Assembly (NCBI RefSeq): GCF_000328475.2
Contig: NC_026481.1
Span: forward strand, 124,001 to 188,000
Length of the DNA stretch: 64,000 bases
Direction: 5' to 3'
DNA from: Mycosarcoma maydis
Taxonomy: Eukaryota > Basidiomycota > Ustilaginomycetes > Ustilaginales
This document shows positions 46,476-55,778 of the stretch, piece after piece. How positions within the stretch are numbered: position 1 is the first letter of the stretch; every line of letters begins with the position of its first letter. A program made the position numbers and the translations under genes. The notes under the pieces are model-generated. The model searched no databases, was not told the origin of the DNA, and saw only the letters and a list, made by a program, of their open reading frames with translations.

Positions 46476-46625
46476 TATGTGTGTGTGTTAGTGTGTGTGT
46501 GTGTTAGTGTGTGAGTGTGTGTGTGTGTGTGTGTTAGTGTGTGAGTGTGTGTGTGTGTGTGTGTGTGTTAGTGTGTGAGTGTGTGTGTGTGTGTGTGTTA
46601 GTGTGTGAGTGTGTGTCTGTGTGTG
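46476..46625. repeat. TG-rich minisatellite at the DPL1 5' end, 30-34 bp higher-order unit
   Basis: About 150 bp of TG dinucleotides interrupted by TTAG and GAG at regular spacing. TTAG occurs at 46504, 46534, 46568 and 46598, that is 30, 34 and 30 bp apart. Each TTAG is followed by TGTGTGAG and a TG run. So it is a minisatellite built from a microsatellite, not a simple repeat. Confidence 0.93.
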
Positions 46626-47697
46626 ACGAGCGACGATCTTGGATGGGAATGCTCGACTTGGGTCCGACGCTGCGAATGGATGGCTATATATGTGTGGCGG
46701 GAAGGTGGGACGAGGTGGAATCGGAGCGTCAATCTTGATAGCCGACTCGGCTCATTTTTGGAAAACGTTGAGACGAGTCGCGAGTTTCGGTCGGTTGAAT
46801 TGGCACTAGTGGAGTGTACTGCACTCACTGTGCTGTACAGTTGTGAGGGTGAGTATGGTGCAGGCTGAAAATGAAAGCACGTTTGTTCGCTGCTCGGCCC
46901 TTTTACTCAGTCGTGAGTGCGACAATCACGAATGATTCGCTCGGCGCGATACGCCAAGTGAAGCTAAAATACCGCGGGCGCGTTTCGACGCTTCACGATT
47001 ACGAATCACGAATCGCAACCACAATCACAGATTGGCGGCGGATAATTTCCAAGGTTGCGTCAGGTTGCGTCAAGTGCGACGTCACAGCGTTACACATTCG
47101 CGCGTAAACGTGCTAAGAGACACAATTCGAATCCGCTTGTCGCTTCGTAGATGACATCTGGTCGACTCGAGTTTGCAAGCACAACGGCGCAGGGATGCGG
47201 CGGAGCTGCCCCATTGACCTTTACAACTTGTGGTGCGTCACAGATACGCATTCACGATTGATGCGCTGTTGGGTTCGAGCCCAGAACGCACCGACTACCA
47301 AGTAGAGCGGTCACAGAGTGTCGATTTTGCGCCTTCGGATTGCAACGCTCGCGCCCCTCAAACGGTGTGTGTGTGTGGATCTCAGCGAATCGACGTCGAG
47401 TTCAAACGCCTTCTGGCCAGAATCGTGCTAGATCAAACTCTGCGTATGGAATCCAAACTTTGAGGCTGTGTTGCCGATGCAACCACACTGCTCAGTGCTA
47501 GAGAAGACCCGCATCGTTGGATCGTCCTGCCACGCTCAGGCTCGTCGAGAAGCGTCTGGCGTCGCGTCGAGTAGGCATCAACGCATCAAGCGTGCAGCAT
47601 ATGGGCCTTTTGCTTTGGCCCATTTTCAATGAGACTCACCGCGTTGATCCTTTCACGCAACCCGGTTTGGTCGCTTGGCCTGATGCTGGTCACGATC

Positions 47698-47812
47698 AAG
47701 TCACGAGTCACGAGTGTGCGGGCCACTGAAACAGCCACGAGCGTGTGACTCGTGTGACTAGTGACGAGTCGTGAGTGACGAGTCGTGAGTGTGAGTCGTG
47801 AGTGACGGGTGA
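47698..47812. repeat. Cluster of AGTCACGAGT / ACTCGTGAGT words
   Basis: Roughly ten copies of the core GTCACGAGT or its inverse GTCGTGAGT occur within 115 bp, in both orientations and with irregular spacing. The word differs from the ATTCACGAAT family at the two flanking positions but keeps the CGTGA core. Confidence 0.85.
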
Positions 47813-47900
47813 GTAGATGCTAGATGTTAGACCGTAATAGTGTGATGCTGTCATTCGAGCTCACACTCATGACTCGCACGTCAAGTCAAGTCGAGTCAAG

Positions 47901-47961
47901 CACAAAGCACAAAGCACAAAGCACAAAGCACAAAGCACAGAGCACAGAGCACAGAGCACAA
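47901..47961. repeat. Tandem 7-bp repeat (CACARAG)8
   Basis: Five copies of CACAAAG, then three of CACAGAG, then a partial copy. As in the array at 12893, a single-base variant is fixed in all later units. It is preceded by a short (GTCAA)n stretch. Confidence 0.95.
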
Positions 47962-48328
47962 GCGTGAGGACCCGCCAATGTGCCTCGAGTGTATTCAGGA
48001 TTGATGCTGTAAATCGTGAATTTACATTGCTCAGAAAGCTCGACTTGTTTTTGTATTCAAGCGCATTGTGATCTTTGATTTTTCTCTCTATTCGCGATTT
48101 CTATTTGTTTTTGTTTTTGTTTTTCGCTGATTGTGAGTCAGTAGGCGAGAGATACAAAATCAGATTCCACTCGTGACTGTGACTCGCCGTTGGGAGCGGA
48201 TTCTTTTTGGTATTCAGACGTCGGTCGGAACGTCTTTCTCGACACCATCATCACACCACGTCTTAGCTTCTCTCTCACTGCACATCGGTCGTGCGTGTCG
48301 TCTTTTGGAAAACGGAACGCAACATTGC

Positions 48329-50263
48329 ATGTTCAAGACGTTTGCGCGTTGTTTGAGCTTCGTTCCCAAAACCGTACCTTTGACTTTCTCTCGGTCCGCA
48401 CGTCGTTGGCCTGCGCCCACTTACAAGTGCTTCGTGCCAATCTCGATCCGCAGTATGTCTTCCACGGATGCCCCCAACCAGCCTGGCGTCGAGGCTGTCA
48501 ACCTGGTCAAGGATGAGCTCACGGGCGAGATGATCTCCAAGTCGGAGCTCAAGCGTCGACTCAAGCTGCGCGAAAAGGAGGCCAAGAAAGCGGCCAAGGC
48601 GGCAGAAGCTCCTGCGCAGCCTACTACTGCGGCGGTCAAATCGGCGGCGGCTGCTGAAGAAGAGCTCAACCCGAACCAGTACTACGAGCGTCGATTCCGC
48701 ACCATCAGCGCTCTGCGCGAGTCCAAGAATCCGGATCCGTACCCGCACAAATTCCACGTCTCGATCTCGCTCTCCGAGTTCATCTCCAAGTACGAGGGCA
48801 AGCTCGAGGCAGGGCAGCACCTGGACCAGGAAGAGGTGAGCATTGCGGGTCGTCTGCACAACATGCGCTCCTCCGGCCAGAAACTTCGCTTCTACGACCT
48901 GCACGGCGAAGGCGTCAAGGTGCAAGTGACAGCTCAGCTGCAGGACCATACGGACGGCGACTTTTTCGCGATCCACGAGCTGCTCCGTCGTGGCGATGTG
49001 GTGGGTGTTACGGGCGTGCCTGGAAAGACAAAGAAGGGCGAGCTCTCGATCTTTCCGAGCTCGATCAAGCTGCTCTCGCCGAGTCTCAAGATGCTGCCCA
49101 AAGCATCTCAAGGCGACAAGGGCGGATTCACCGACACCGAGCAGCGACACCGTAAGCGATACTTGGATCTCATCATGAACAATCACGTGCGCGATATCTT
49201 TGTGAAGCGCGCCAAGATCATCAACTACGTACGACGATTCCTGGACAACCTCGGATTCCTCGAGGTGGAGACGCCGATGATGAACCAGATCGCAGGTGGC
49301 GCGACAGCCAAGCCGTTTGTGACGTACCATAACGATCTGAAGCTGGATCTGTTCATGCGGATCGCGCCGGAGCTCTTCCTCAAGGAGCTTGTCGTCGGCG
49401 GTCTAGACCGCGTTTACGAGATCGGACGTGTCTTCCGAAACGAGTCGATCGACCAGACGCACAATCCGGAATTCTCGATCTGCGAATTCTACATGGCGTA
49501 CGCCGACATGTACGACTTGATGGACATTACCGAGAGCATGATCTCGGGTTTGGTCAAGGCGGTGACGGGATCGTACAAGATCAAGTACCATCCGGATGGA
49601 AAGGACGTCGAGGGGGGACGCGAGTATGAGATCGACTTTTCGACGCCCTGGAAGCGATTCGACATGATCAAGGAATTGGAAGCTGCGATGAACGTGAGAT
49701 TCCCTCCGGCGGATCAGCTGCATACCGAAGAGACACGCAAGTGGCTTTCGGATCTAGCGGCTAAGCACAATGTGGACTGTTCGGAGCCACGCACGTCTTC
49801 GCGGCTGATCGACAAGATGACGGGCGAATTCATCGAGACGCAGTGCATCAATCCGAGCTTTATCGTTGGACATCCGCAGGTCATGTCGCCGCTCGCCAAG
49901 CGACATCGCGATATCCCGGGGCTCTGTGAACGATTCGAGGTGTTTGTTGCTACAAAGGAGATCTGCAATGCCTATACCGAGCTCAACGATCCTTGGGTAC
50001 AGCGCGCGAATTTCGAGGAACAGAGCCGTCAGAAGGACCAGGGCGATGACGAGGCACAGGGCATCGATCATGTCTTTATCGACGCCCTCGAACACGGCCT
50101 GCCTCCAACCGGTGGCTGGGGCCTCGGCATCGACAGACTCGTCATGTTCCTCACCGACTCCAACTCGATCAAGGAGGTCCTCGCTTTCCCTGCCAACAAG
50201 CCACTCCCTACAGACAACAAGCCTGCCCCCATCCCTGACACTCTCCCCCACCCGAACTCCTAA
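48329..50263 (+). CDS. KRS1: Lysyl-tRNA synthetase (class II), probable dual cytosolic/mitochondrial product
   Basis: It charges tRNA-Lys. From the ATG at 48329 the protein has 644 residues. A second in-frame ATG at 48455 ([11 protein letters not shown]) gives 602, close to the yeast cytosolic enzyme. The 42 residues between are Arg/Lys-rich, acid-free and mixed with hydrophobic residues ([20 protein letters not shown]...), a typical mitochondrial presequence. The first ATG is in a poor context (TTGCATGTT), the second has A at -3 (CAGTATGTC). Leaky scanning would therefore give both forms. The core has the lysine-rich N-terminal extension ([15 protein letters not shown]), the OB-fold anticodon domain, and class II motifs 2 ([17 protein letters not shown]) and 3 ([14 protein letters not shown]). 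It converges on the transporter gene with 271 bp between stops. Confidence 0.95.
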   Translation: MFKTFARCLSFVPKTVPLTFSRSARRWPAPTYKCFVPISIRSMSSTDAPNQPGVEAVNLVKDELTGEMISKSELKRRLKLREKEAKKAAKAAEAPAQPTTAAVKSAAAAEEELNPNQYYERRFRTISALRESKNPDPYPHKFHVSISLSEFISKYEGKLEAGQHLDQEEVSIAGRLHNMRSSGQKLRFYDLHGEGVKVQVTAQLQDHTDGDFFAIHELLRRGDVVGVTGVPGKTKKGELSIFPSSIKLLSPSLKMLPKASQGDKGGFTDTEQRHRKRYLDLIMNNHVRDIFVKRAKIINYVRRFLDNLGFLEVETPMMNQIAGGATAKPFVTYHNDLKLDLFMRIAPELFLKELVVGGLDRVYEIGRVFRNESIDQTHNPEFSICEFYMAYADMYDLMDITESMISGLVKAVTGSYKIKYHPDGKDVEGGREYEIDFSTPWKRFDMIKELEAAMNVRFPPADQLHTEETRKWLSDLAAKHNVDCSEPRTSSRLIDKMTGEFIETQCINPSFIVGHPQVMSPLAKRHRDIPGLCERFEVFVATKEICNAYTELNDPWVQRANFEEQSRQKDQGDDEAQGIDHVFIDALEHGLPPTGGWGLGIDRLVMFLTDSNSIKEVLAFPANKPLPTDNKPAPIPDTLPHPNS

Positions 50264-50534
50264 ATTCACCACTCTCACACCCGCTCCCCCTTGCTTCATG
50301 TCGCGTCTCCCGGCCTCGCTATCGCCTCAGCTCATGATTCGCTCCAATCTGCAAACCAATCCATTCCGATCCACCCCGCCTCGGCTCTCTGGTTTTTCTT
50401 TTGTTACCATCCTTGGCACATGGCGTTTCTTCTCGAGCACGAAAACCAATCGTGAATCATTTGCGATCGACTAATGTACATATTTCATCAAAATTCGAGT
50501 ACGCGCTGAGATATCAGAAGAATGAGAGTGTGGT

Positions 50535-52076
50535 TCAAAGCTTGGATTTGTCGATCGATGCCTTGTCATGACGCTCGTGCACGGGTTCCAGGCTGTGCTC
50601 GTCGTCTGCGTCTTGCGTGAAATGGATTGGCTGTTTTTCCAGCTGAGACGAGTCTTGTTCCGTGGAACAGTGAAGCGCGGCTGGCAGTTCAGATTCGAAT
50701 TCAGCGCCTCGGAACTCCCAGCCAAAAGTGACTACCACCAGCAGGTAGGCGCACACGGACCCAAGCAGGATCGCCGAGACGCGTGCGTACGCCGGGATGA
50801 ACTCGTCAACACCAGCGGGCGCCCCTGCGTACCACTTTGGATTGCGGTCCTTGAGGTTGTCTCCTCCCACCGCCTCGATCTGCGACGACGCCGACGAAGC
50901 CGCATTACCCAGCTGATACGCCAGACCACCATACGTAGCCCGGAACGCAGGCGGCGAGATCTCGGAGAGGTAGATAGGCACTACACCCCACGCGCCCTGC
51001 ACACCAAACTGCAAAAAGAATGCGCCCGCCGCAAGTGCACTAAAGCTGTTCGGCAAGATCCACGCCGGAATCAAGGCTCCCGTGATAAGCACAAATACGA
51101 TAATCGTCATCCTACGTCCAAGATACTGCGACAGGTAGCCTGCTACCATACCACCGCTGATCGCTCCGCAGTTGGAAATAATCGTGGCGCGCGACGCCTG
51201 TCCTTCAGTGAGCAGCTTGGACTTTTGCAGCATGGTAGGATACAGATCCTGACTCGAGTGCGAGAGAAAGTTGAAGCCAGTCATGAGCAGGACACCGTAG
51301 ACGCATCGCAGCCAGTGCGTCTTGAGCATCTCCTTTAGTTCAGCCATGAACAACTTGGCTTTGCTCTCGCCCACGGCACCATTAGCATCTCGCTGCGCCT
51401 TTTGACGAAGAAAGAGCTCCGACTCGGGCAGCACCAGACGGACGAGAGCGGCGAGAGCCGAGAGGCCAGAGCTGAGGAAAAAGAGGATGCGCCAGTTGTT
51501 CGTCCTCTGCACCCAAGACAAATTCACCGAGGCGGCAAGAAGGTAACCGACCGCGTAGCCTTGCTGCAGAATGCCCGAGAAGAGGCCTCGTGGTGCGACG
51601 GGCATGTTCTCGAGCGCCACCGCGGTTGCCTGCGACCAAATGCCGCCCATGAGGCAGCCAAAGATGGAACGAAGCACAAGGAACTGTGGGTAGGTCTGAA
51701 CAAAGCCCGTTCCGAGCGAAAAGGCAGCGATGAGGAGCAAGTTGGCGACCAAGGGATACCTACGACCGTATCGATCAGAAAGAATACCGAACACGGCAGC
51801 GCCGACTGAACGGAAGAGGAGGGTGAGGGTGATGGCGGTGGTGATGTCGTGGGTGGGCCTTTGAAACTGAACTGAAAGCGCCGTGACCGAGAGCGAGACA
51901 GCGAAAAAGTCCCAGGCGTCTATCATCCAGGCGAACCAACCGGAAAAGAACATGGCACCCTGCATCGGAGTGAGCGTCATGGCGAGCTTGATCGGGTTGA
52001 GCGGAGCGCCATTTCGGGCGATCCTTCGCTCCTCTTTCGAGGGGAATTTGAACAGACCGTGGGTTGGGTCCAGCAT
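50535..52076 (-). CDS. JEN1: Monocarboxylate/proton symporter, Jen1 family (MFS)
   Basis: This plasma-membrane transporter likely imports lactate, pyruvate or related short carboxylates with protons. It has 513 residues and about 12 membrane spans, with a soluble N-terminal start (MLDPTHGLFKFPSKEERR) and a hydrophilic C-terminal tail of about 70 residues. The Jen signature N-x-x-(S/T)-H-x-(S/Q)-D-x-x-x-T is met exactly by NFLSHSSQDLYPT near residue 271. The MFS loop motif GILSDRYGRR between spans 2 and 3 is present. Jen1 in yeast is glucose-repressed, but no repressor site is obvious here. Whether this copy prefers mono- or dicarboxylates (Jen1 or Jen2 type) cannot be told from the sequence alone. 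Confidence 0.92.
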   Translation of the reverse strand: MLDPTHGLFKFPSKEERRIARNGAPLNPIKLAMTLTPMQGAMFFSGWFAWMIDAWDFFAVSLSVTALSVQFQRPTHDITTAITLTLLFRSVGAAVFGILSDRYGRRYPLVANLLLIAAFSLGTGFVQTYPQFLVLRSIFGCLMGGIWSQATAVALENMPVAPRGLFSGILQQGYAVGYLLAASVNLSWVQRTNNWRILFFLSSGLSALAALVRLVLPESELFLRQKAQRDANGAVGESKAKLFMAELKEMLKTHWLRCVYGVLLMTGFNFLSHSSQDLYPTMLQKSKLLTEGQASRATIISNCGAISGGMVAGYLSQYLGRRMTIIVFVLITGALIPAWILPNSFSALAAGAFFLQFGVQGAWGVVPIYLSEISPPAFRATYGGLAYQLGNAASSASSQIEAVGGDNLKDRNPKWYAGAPAGVDEFIPAYARVSAILLGSVCAYLLVVVTFGWEFRGAEFESELPAALHCSTEQDSSQLEKQPIHFTQDADDEHSLEPVHERHDKASIDKSKL

Positions 52077-53775
52077 GATGAAATTTGGTGGTGTGGGGAG
52101 AGGGGAGAGGGGAGAGGGGAGGGTGAGTGACGCCGAGTCAGTTTATCTTGAGATTCTTCGTTCTTCTTGGCTCTGGCAGCGAGACCGGACAAGGTGGCGT
52201 GGCAGGAGCAGAGAAGGATGGGGAGAGGCAGATCCAACACAAAGGTAGCGAGTGTCGATGAAAGAGTCCTTATATTCGACGCGCTGAGGTGTGGGGAGCA
52301 AGAGCGAAACGGAGCTCGAATCCCAGCTGGCCAGTGTACGAGCCGGCACAGATTACTCACGAGCCGAAGCAGACAATCGAATGTCGAACGTCGGACCGGT
52401 GCGGAGACACACACACACACCACACACGGAGAGGGGGACCAGCGAGAGGACTGGCGAGTGCCATCGCTGTGAGCGTGCGAGTGCATTGTGCTGATGGAAG
52501 TGCGCTGGAAGGTGTTGTGCATGTCGACTGTCTTGTTGCGCTAGCGGTGATTCGTGATTGTGACAGGGGTCAGACGCCTCAAGCCGAGCTGCGAACCACG
52601 CGTTTCGGTCTGACAGTGTCAGCGCACTAGTGCACGGTGAGTCGATGGCATGTAGAGACACTCGTCCCAGCGCCTTTGATTTTGCAAGCTGTCACGGCGA
52701 GAGGAACGTGTGATGGCCGGAGACTAGCCAACCGCCGCGCCGCAGGTTGGAGGTGAACTAATCGAGAAACGCGAATCACGAATGTTGACCTGAAACATTT
52801 GTGTTTTGGAATAATTTCCGTGTTTGGGTATTTTTTTTTGGGGAGTCCATTCACCAATCCAATGACGATTGTTGTGTTTGTCAAGGATGCGGTACTCCGC
52901 TCGTCTTGCCGCAGCACATCTAGATGACACGGTTTCGGCTGTACTACCGCGCTCTGCTCATCTAATCTAGACCTAATATTTGTGGGGGGGCCATTCACAG
53001 TGAAAGTTGCAGGTTGGCACAGCTGGCTGGATAGTAAAGCAAAGTGCCGGTCTTTGCTATGCGCACTATTTGCCGTGCTGCTCTGGCCGACTGGCAACTA
53101 CAAAGCAGAGCTCTCAAGGCGTGAGACACCCACCGGCGATCAAGCTTGGGCCAGATCAGTGATACAGCGCCGGTTGCAGCAGCGAACCCTCTTGCTCATC
53201 TACCCGGACCGCAGAGTCAGCCAATCAGAGGTTGACATTGCCAAAGCAGACGGCCTTTCCATGCATCGTCCCCGCAGCCACTTTGCAGCGCTTTTCTCCA
53301 CGCTCCACTCGTGACTCGTCTCATCCGTTTCTGCGCGCAGAGTCGTGATTTGTCCTTGGAAGCTGCCAGACGTTGATGACAAGCAGAATAAAGTTACATG
53401 TCATCTGACCGCCCGCAGTTCCAGCCGCTCATTTTGGTCCGCAGATCCGCCATGCACCAAGGTTACCAGCCAGACAATAATAGTTGACGATGCTCGGCTG
53501 TGATCCCTGCAAATTCCATCTCCGCTCGAATCAGAACCCCACTGAATCAAGCGAGGATAAAACACTTCTGTACATTTGCCCGTCCGTCGGTCTGTGTTGC
53601 CGCAATTTGTCTCCGCGGCAGGCGCGTCAGTAATCTTTGGCGGCAACTCAGCTTCCGCCCAGAACCTTGATTGCTTTCTGCTCTTGCGCTCAGCTTGCAT
53701 CGTGCTCCTGCTCTTGCTCCTTCCCCTTTTAGCCCCACGTTGCCAAGCCTTCGCTTACGCACCACCGTCGCATCC
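52077..53775. other. Intergenic region upstream of the Jen1-type gene
   Basis: About 1.7 kb. The first 60 bp next to the transporter start are GGGGAGA-rich. A CA run lies near 52410-52425 and homopolymers near 52826 and 52985. From 53550 to 53775 the plus strand becomes CT-rich, as in leaders of Ustilago genes, and ends at the ATG of a weak small-gene candidate. I see no long coding frame. Confidence 0.55.
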
Positions 53776-54528
53776 ATGTCTACCGTTCGGATCATTCCGA
53801 ACCGCTTTGGCCGCACCGGAGCTACAGTAAGCGTGGGAAAAAGGCAGACCACAGAACGGTCAATTCCGTCCATGCAGTCATGGCTCGTGGACTTCATTTC
53901 CTTCGTTGCTTACATCGAAAGTGTCAGGTACATAGTGCCGTATGCATCCTAAGTGGTCGCATTGCCGTTCTGAACTCTCGTATCGCTCATGATTGGCTCG
54001 AACCGATTCAGCCAATTCTCCACTCTGTGACTTGTGAGGGGCTAGCTGCATCTCTACCTTACCCCGGATCCTTCCGCGATCAAAGTAGCGCGCCCCGCAC
54101 CGTCATCTCCCACATCGCATGACCGTATCATCGCATAGCTTTTCCGGCCATCGCCATCTTGTCTCAATTCGAGTTTATCCTCAATCGAGAGCCGAATCTG
54201 TCATCAAGTCTCCACGGCACTCCACGGGGTTGCAACCAATTACACTCTGACAACATCAGATGGCCGGCTCCAATCGCATTGCGTGCTTGCTTAGGCGAGC
54301 TGCGACTTTGCGGTTCAAGAGCAGCTCTCATGCAGCGAAATGCAGCATGCGTCTGCTTACAAGCTCGACGAAAACGAGGCCATCGAATCGAGACAAAGTG
54401 GCAACAAATCATCAGCTCAGTGCGACCCGCCAGGTGCACAGCAGCGTGAAGAACCACCCAAAGGCGAGGTGTGGCGGACACACCCTTATGTTCAGAGTAT
54501 ATACGCACATCTTCTGATTAAGACATAA
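53776..54528 (+). CDS. Tentative small spliced gene, product unknown
   Basis: An ATG at 53776 follows a pyrimidine-rich leader and opens MSTVRIIPNRFGRTGAT, ending exactly at a GTAAGC donor (53827). If spliced to 54295 (after TGCTTAG), the frame continues to a stop at 54528, ending QREEPPKGEVWRTHPYVQS and a few more residues, for 94 residues in all. A competing acceptor with a better branch site (CTCTGAC, AG at 54259) leads into another frame beginning MAGSNRIACLLRRAATLRF. I do not recognise either product. The stop lies only 3 bp before a tRNA gene, which weakens the case. Treat as a hypothesis. Confidence 0.2.
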
Positions 54529-54531
54529 GAA

Positions 54532-54632
54532 GGGTCTTTAGCTCAGCAGTAGAGCGGCAGACTTCGGCAATATCTGAAGTTACGTTTCGACGTGTATTCT
54601 GCAGGTCGCGGGTTCAATCCCCGTAGGACTCT
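54532..54632 (+). tRNA. tRNA-Arg (anticodon TCG) with a 29-nt intron
   Basis: A full cloverleaf can be folded by hand. Acceptor GGGTCTT pairs with AGGACTC at 54625-54631 (two G-U pairs). The D stem is GCTC/GAGC, and the anticodon stem is GCAGA (54557-54561) with TCTGC (54598-54602). The T arm is GCGGG-TTCAATC-CCCGT. The loop reads C-T-TCG-G before the intron (54568-54596), which sits at the canonical position after base 37 and contains CGA able to pair with the anticodon. The B box GGTTCAATCC is perfect and a T-run terminator follows at 54634. The D loop (AGCAGTA) lacks the usual GG pair, which is slightly odd. The anticodon would read CGA codons. Confidence 0.85.
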
Positions 54633-55778
54633 CTTTTTTAGGAAAGAAACTCTCTTTGTGCCTCAGTTTAGGAGTAATATGGAGCTGAGTTGGTTGGTAA
54701 CATTCAATTGCGAGCAAGCCAAGAACAACCTGGACATGGCGATGAGTTGCTACAATATTGTTCCATAACACTTGGAAATCCAAGATGTGACTGTGCGTAG
54801 CGTCTGGCCTGTGTCACCAGGCGTAGATGGACTAGGATCGGCAATCGTGGATGAAATTCAGATGCGGGCCGACTTTGTTGGCAGTTTTAGAAAGCAGGCC
54901 CAAGATTAGGATAGCGAGAGTTTTTTTTTGGTGGTTACAAGGTAACAGATGGACAAGGAAGGGGACAGGGGGAAACACTGTACAGTTGTTCATGTGGCAC
55001 GAGAGCACGGAGTGGAGCGCTGCGGAGAGGTGCAAGACAGAAAGCGTAGGATTGGCGACGAGAGCGTTTGTCGTATGCGCCATGCAGACCGCTCCACCCC
55101 ACACCGTGCAATGAGCATATCCAATAAAGTGCCTCCTCTTCTTCTCCCTACAAGTTCTACTCGTTAATACTGCCAGATCCCTCTTGCCACCTTCCCTCGT
55201 CCACATCCATCGTCATCCCATCCATGTCTCCCACTCCAAGCTCAACATCTACCTTCCCCTCCCCCAAACTCCTGCTTACCTCGCTCTCAACCTTCACTTC
55301 AGTCGCTCTTTTCTTGCCTTTCCACCTCATCCACCTCATGATTCCATGACTCACCAACATCACTCTTCCCCCTCCGCGCCTTCACCCATCATCTACCTTG
55401 AGTTTAAGATTGACCGCGATATCTCGATATTGTTCAGCGCATGCATATACCAACGACAAAAACGAGTTGGTTTGCTGCTTTGCCACATCCCAGCACACTG
55501 GAGCACCGGAGCACCGGAGCACCGGAGCACCGGACAAGAGCCTTACTCAAAGCCAAGAACAACACTGCGCTCTGCATGCCAAATATCCATAGTGACACTA
55601 CACGCAGTTCTGCGCGGCACGGCTCGAGCAAGATAGCTTGACAAGCACGACCTACTCCTAATGCTACTATCAACAAAAAAATGAAAGTGGATGTTTTGCG
55701 CCTTTCCCCAGGTACGAAATCACGAATCGTGAATGGAATCTTGAATGCCAAAATTGCAATGCTGTACGAAAAAGAAAC
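54633..55778. other. Region between tRNA-Arg and GPA1
   Basis: 1.1 kb containing the Pol III T-run (54634-54639), a second T-run near 54922, a CT-rich plus-strand stretch (55130-55390) resembling a gene leader, and an 8-bp tandem repeat. An ATG at 55224 opens about 41 Ser/Leu-rich codons (MSPTPSSTSTFPSPKLLL...), too little to call a gene. The GPA1 3' end lies to the right. Confidence 0.5.
55500..55531. repeat. Tandem 8-bp repeat (GGAGCACC)4
   Basis: Four perfect, uninterrupted copies of GGAGCACC. No coding frame is convincing here. Confidence 0.95.

Larger units (their letters stand above)
46470..48328. other. 1.9 kb divergent intergenic region between DPL1 and LysRS
   Basis: It contains both promoters, the TG minisatellite, a TATATA word near 46685 that could serve DPL1, ATTACGAATCACGAATC words near 47000, a dense cluster of GTCACGAGT/GTCGTGAGT words (47698-47812), a 7-bp array and a tRNA-like fold at 47232-47292. 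I see no protein gene. Confidence 0.65.

Noticed and set aside
46476..46625. Telomere-like TTAG units
   Set aside because: The TTAG words are followed by TG, not GGG. The array is a TG minisatellite, not TTAGGG telomeric DNA.
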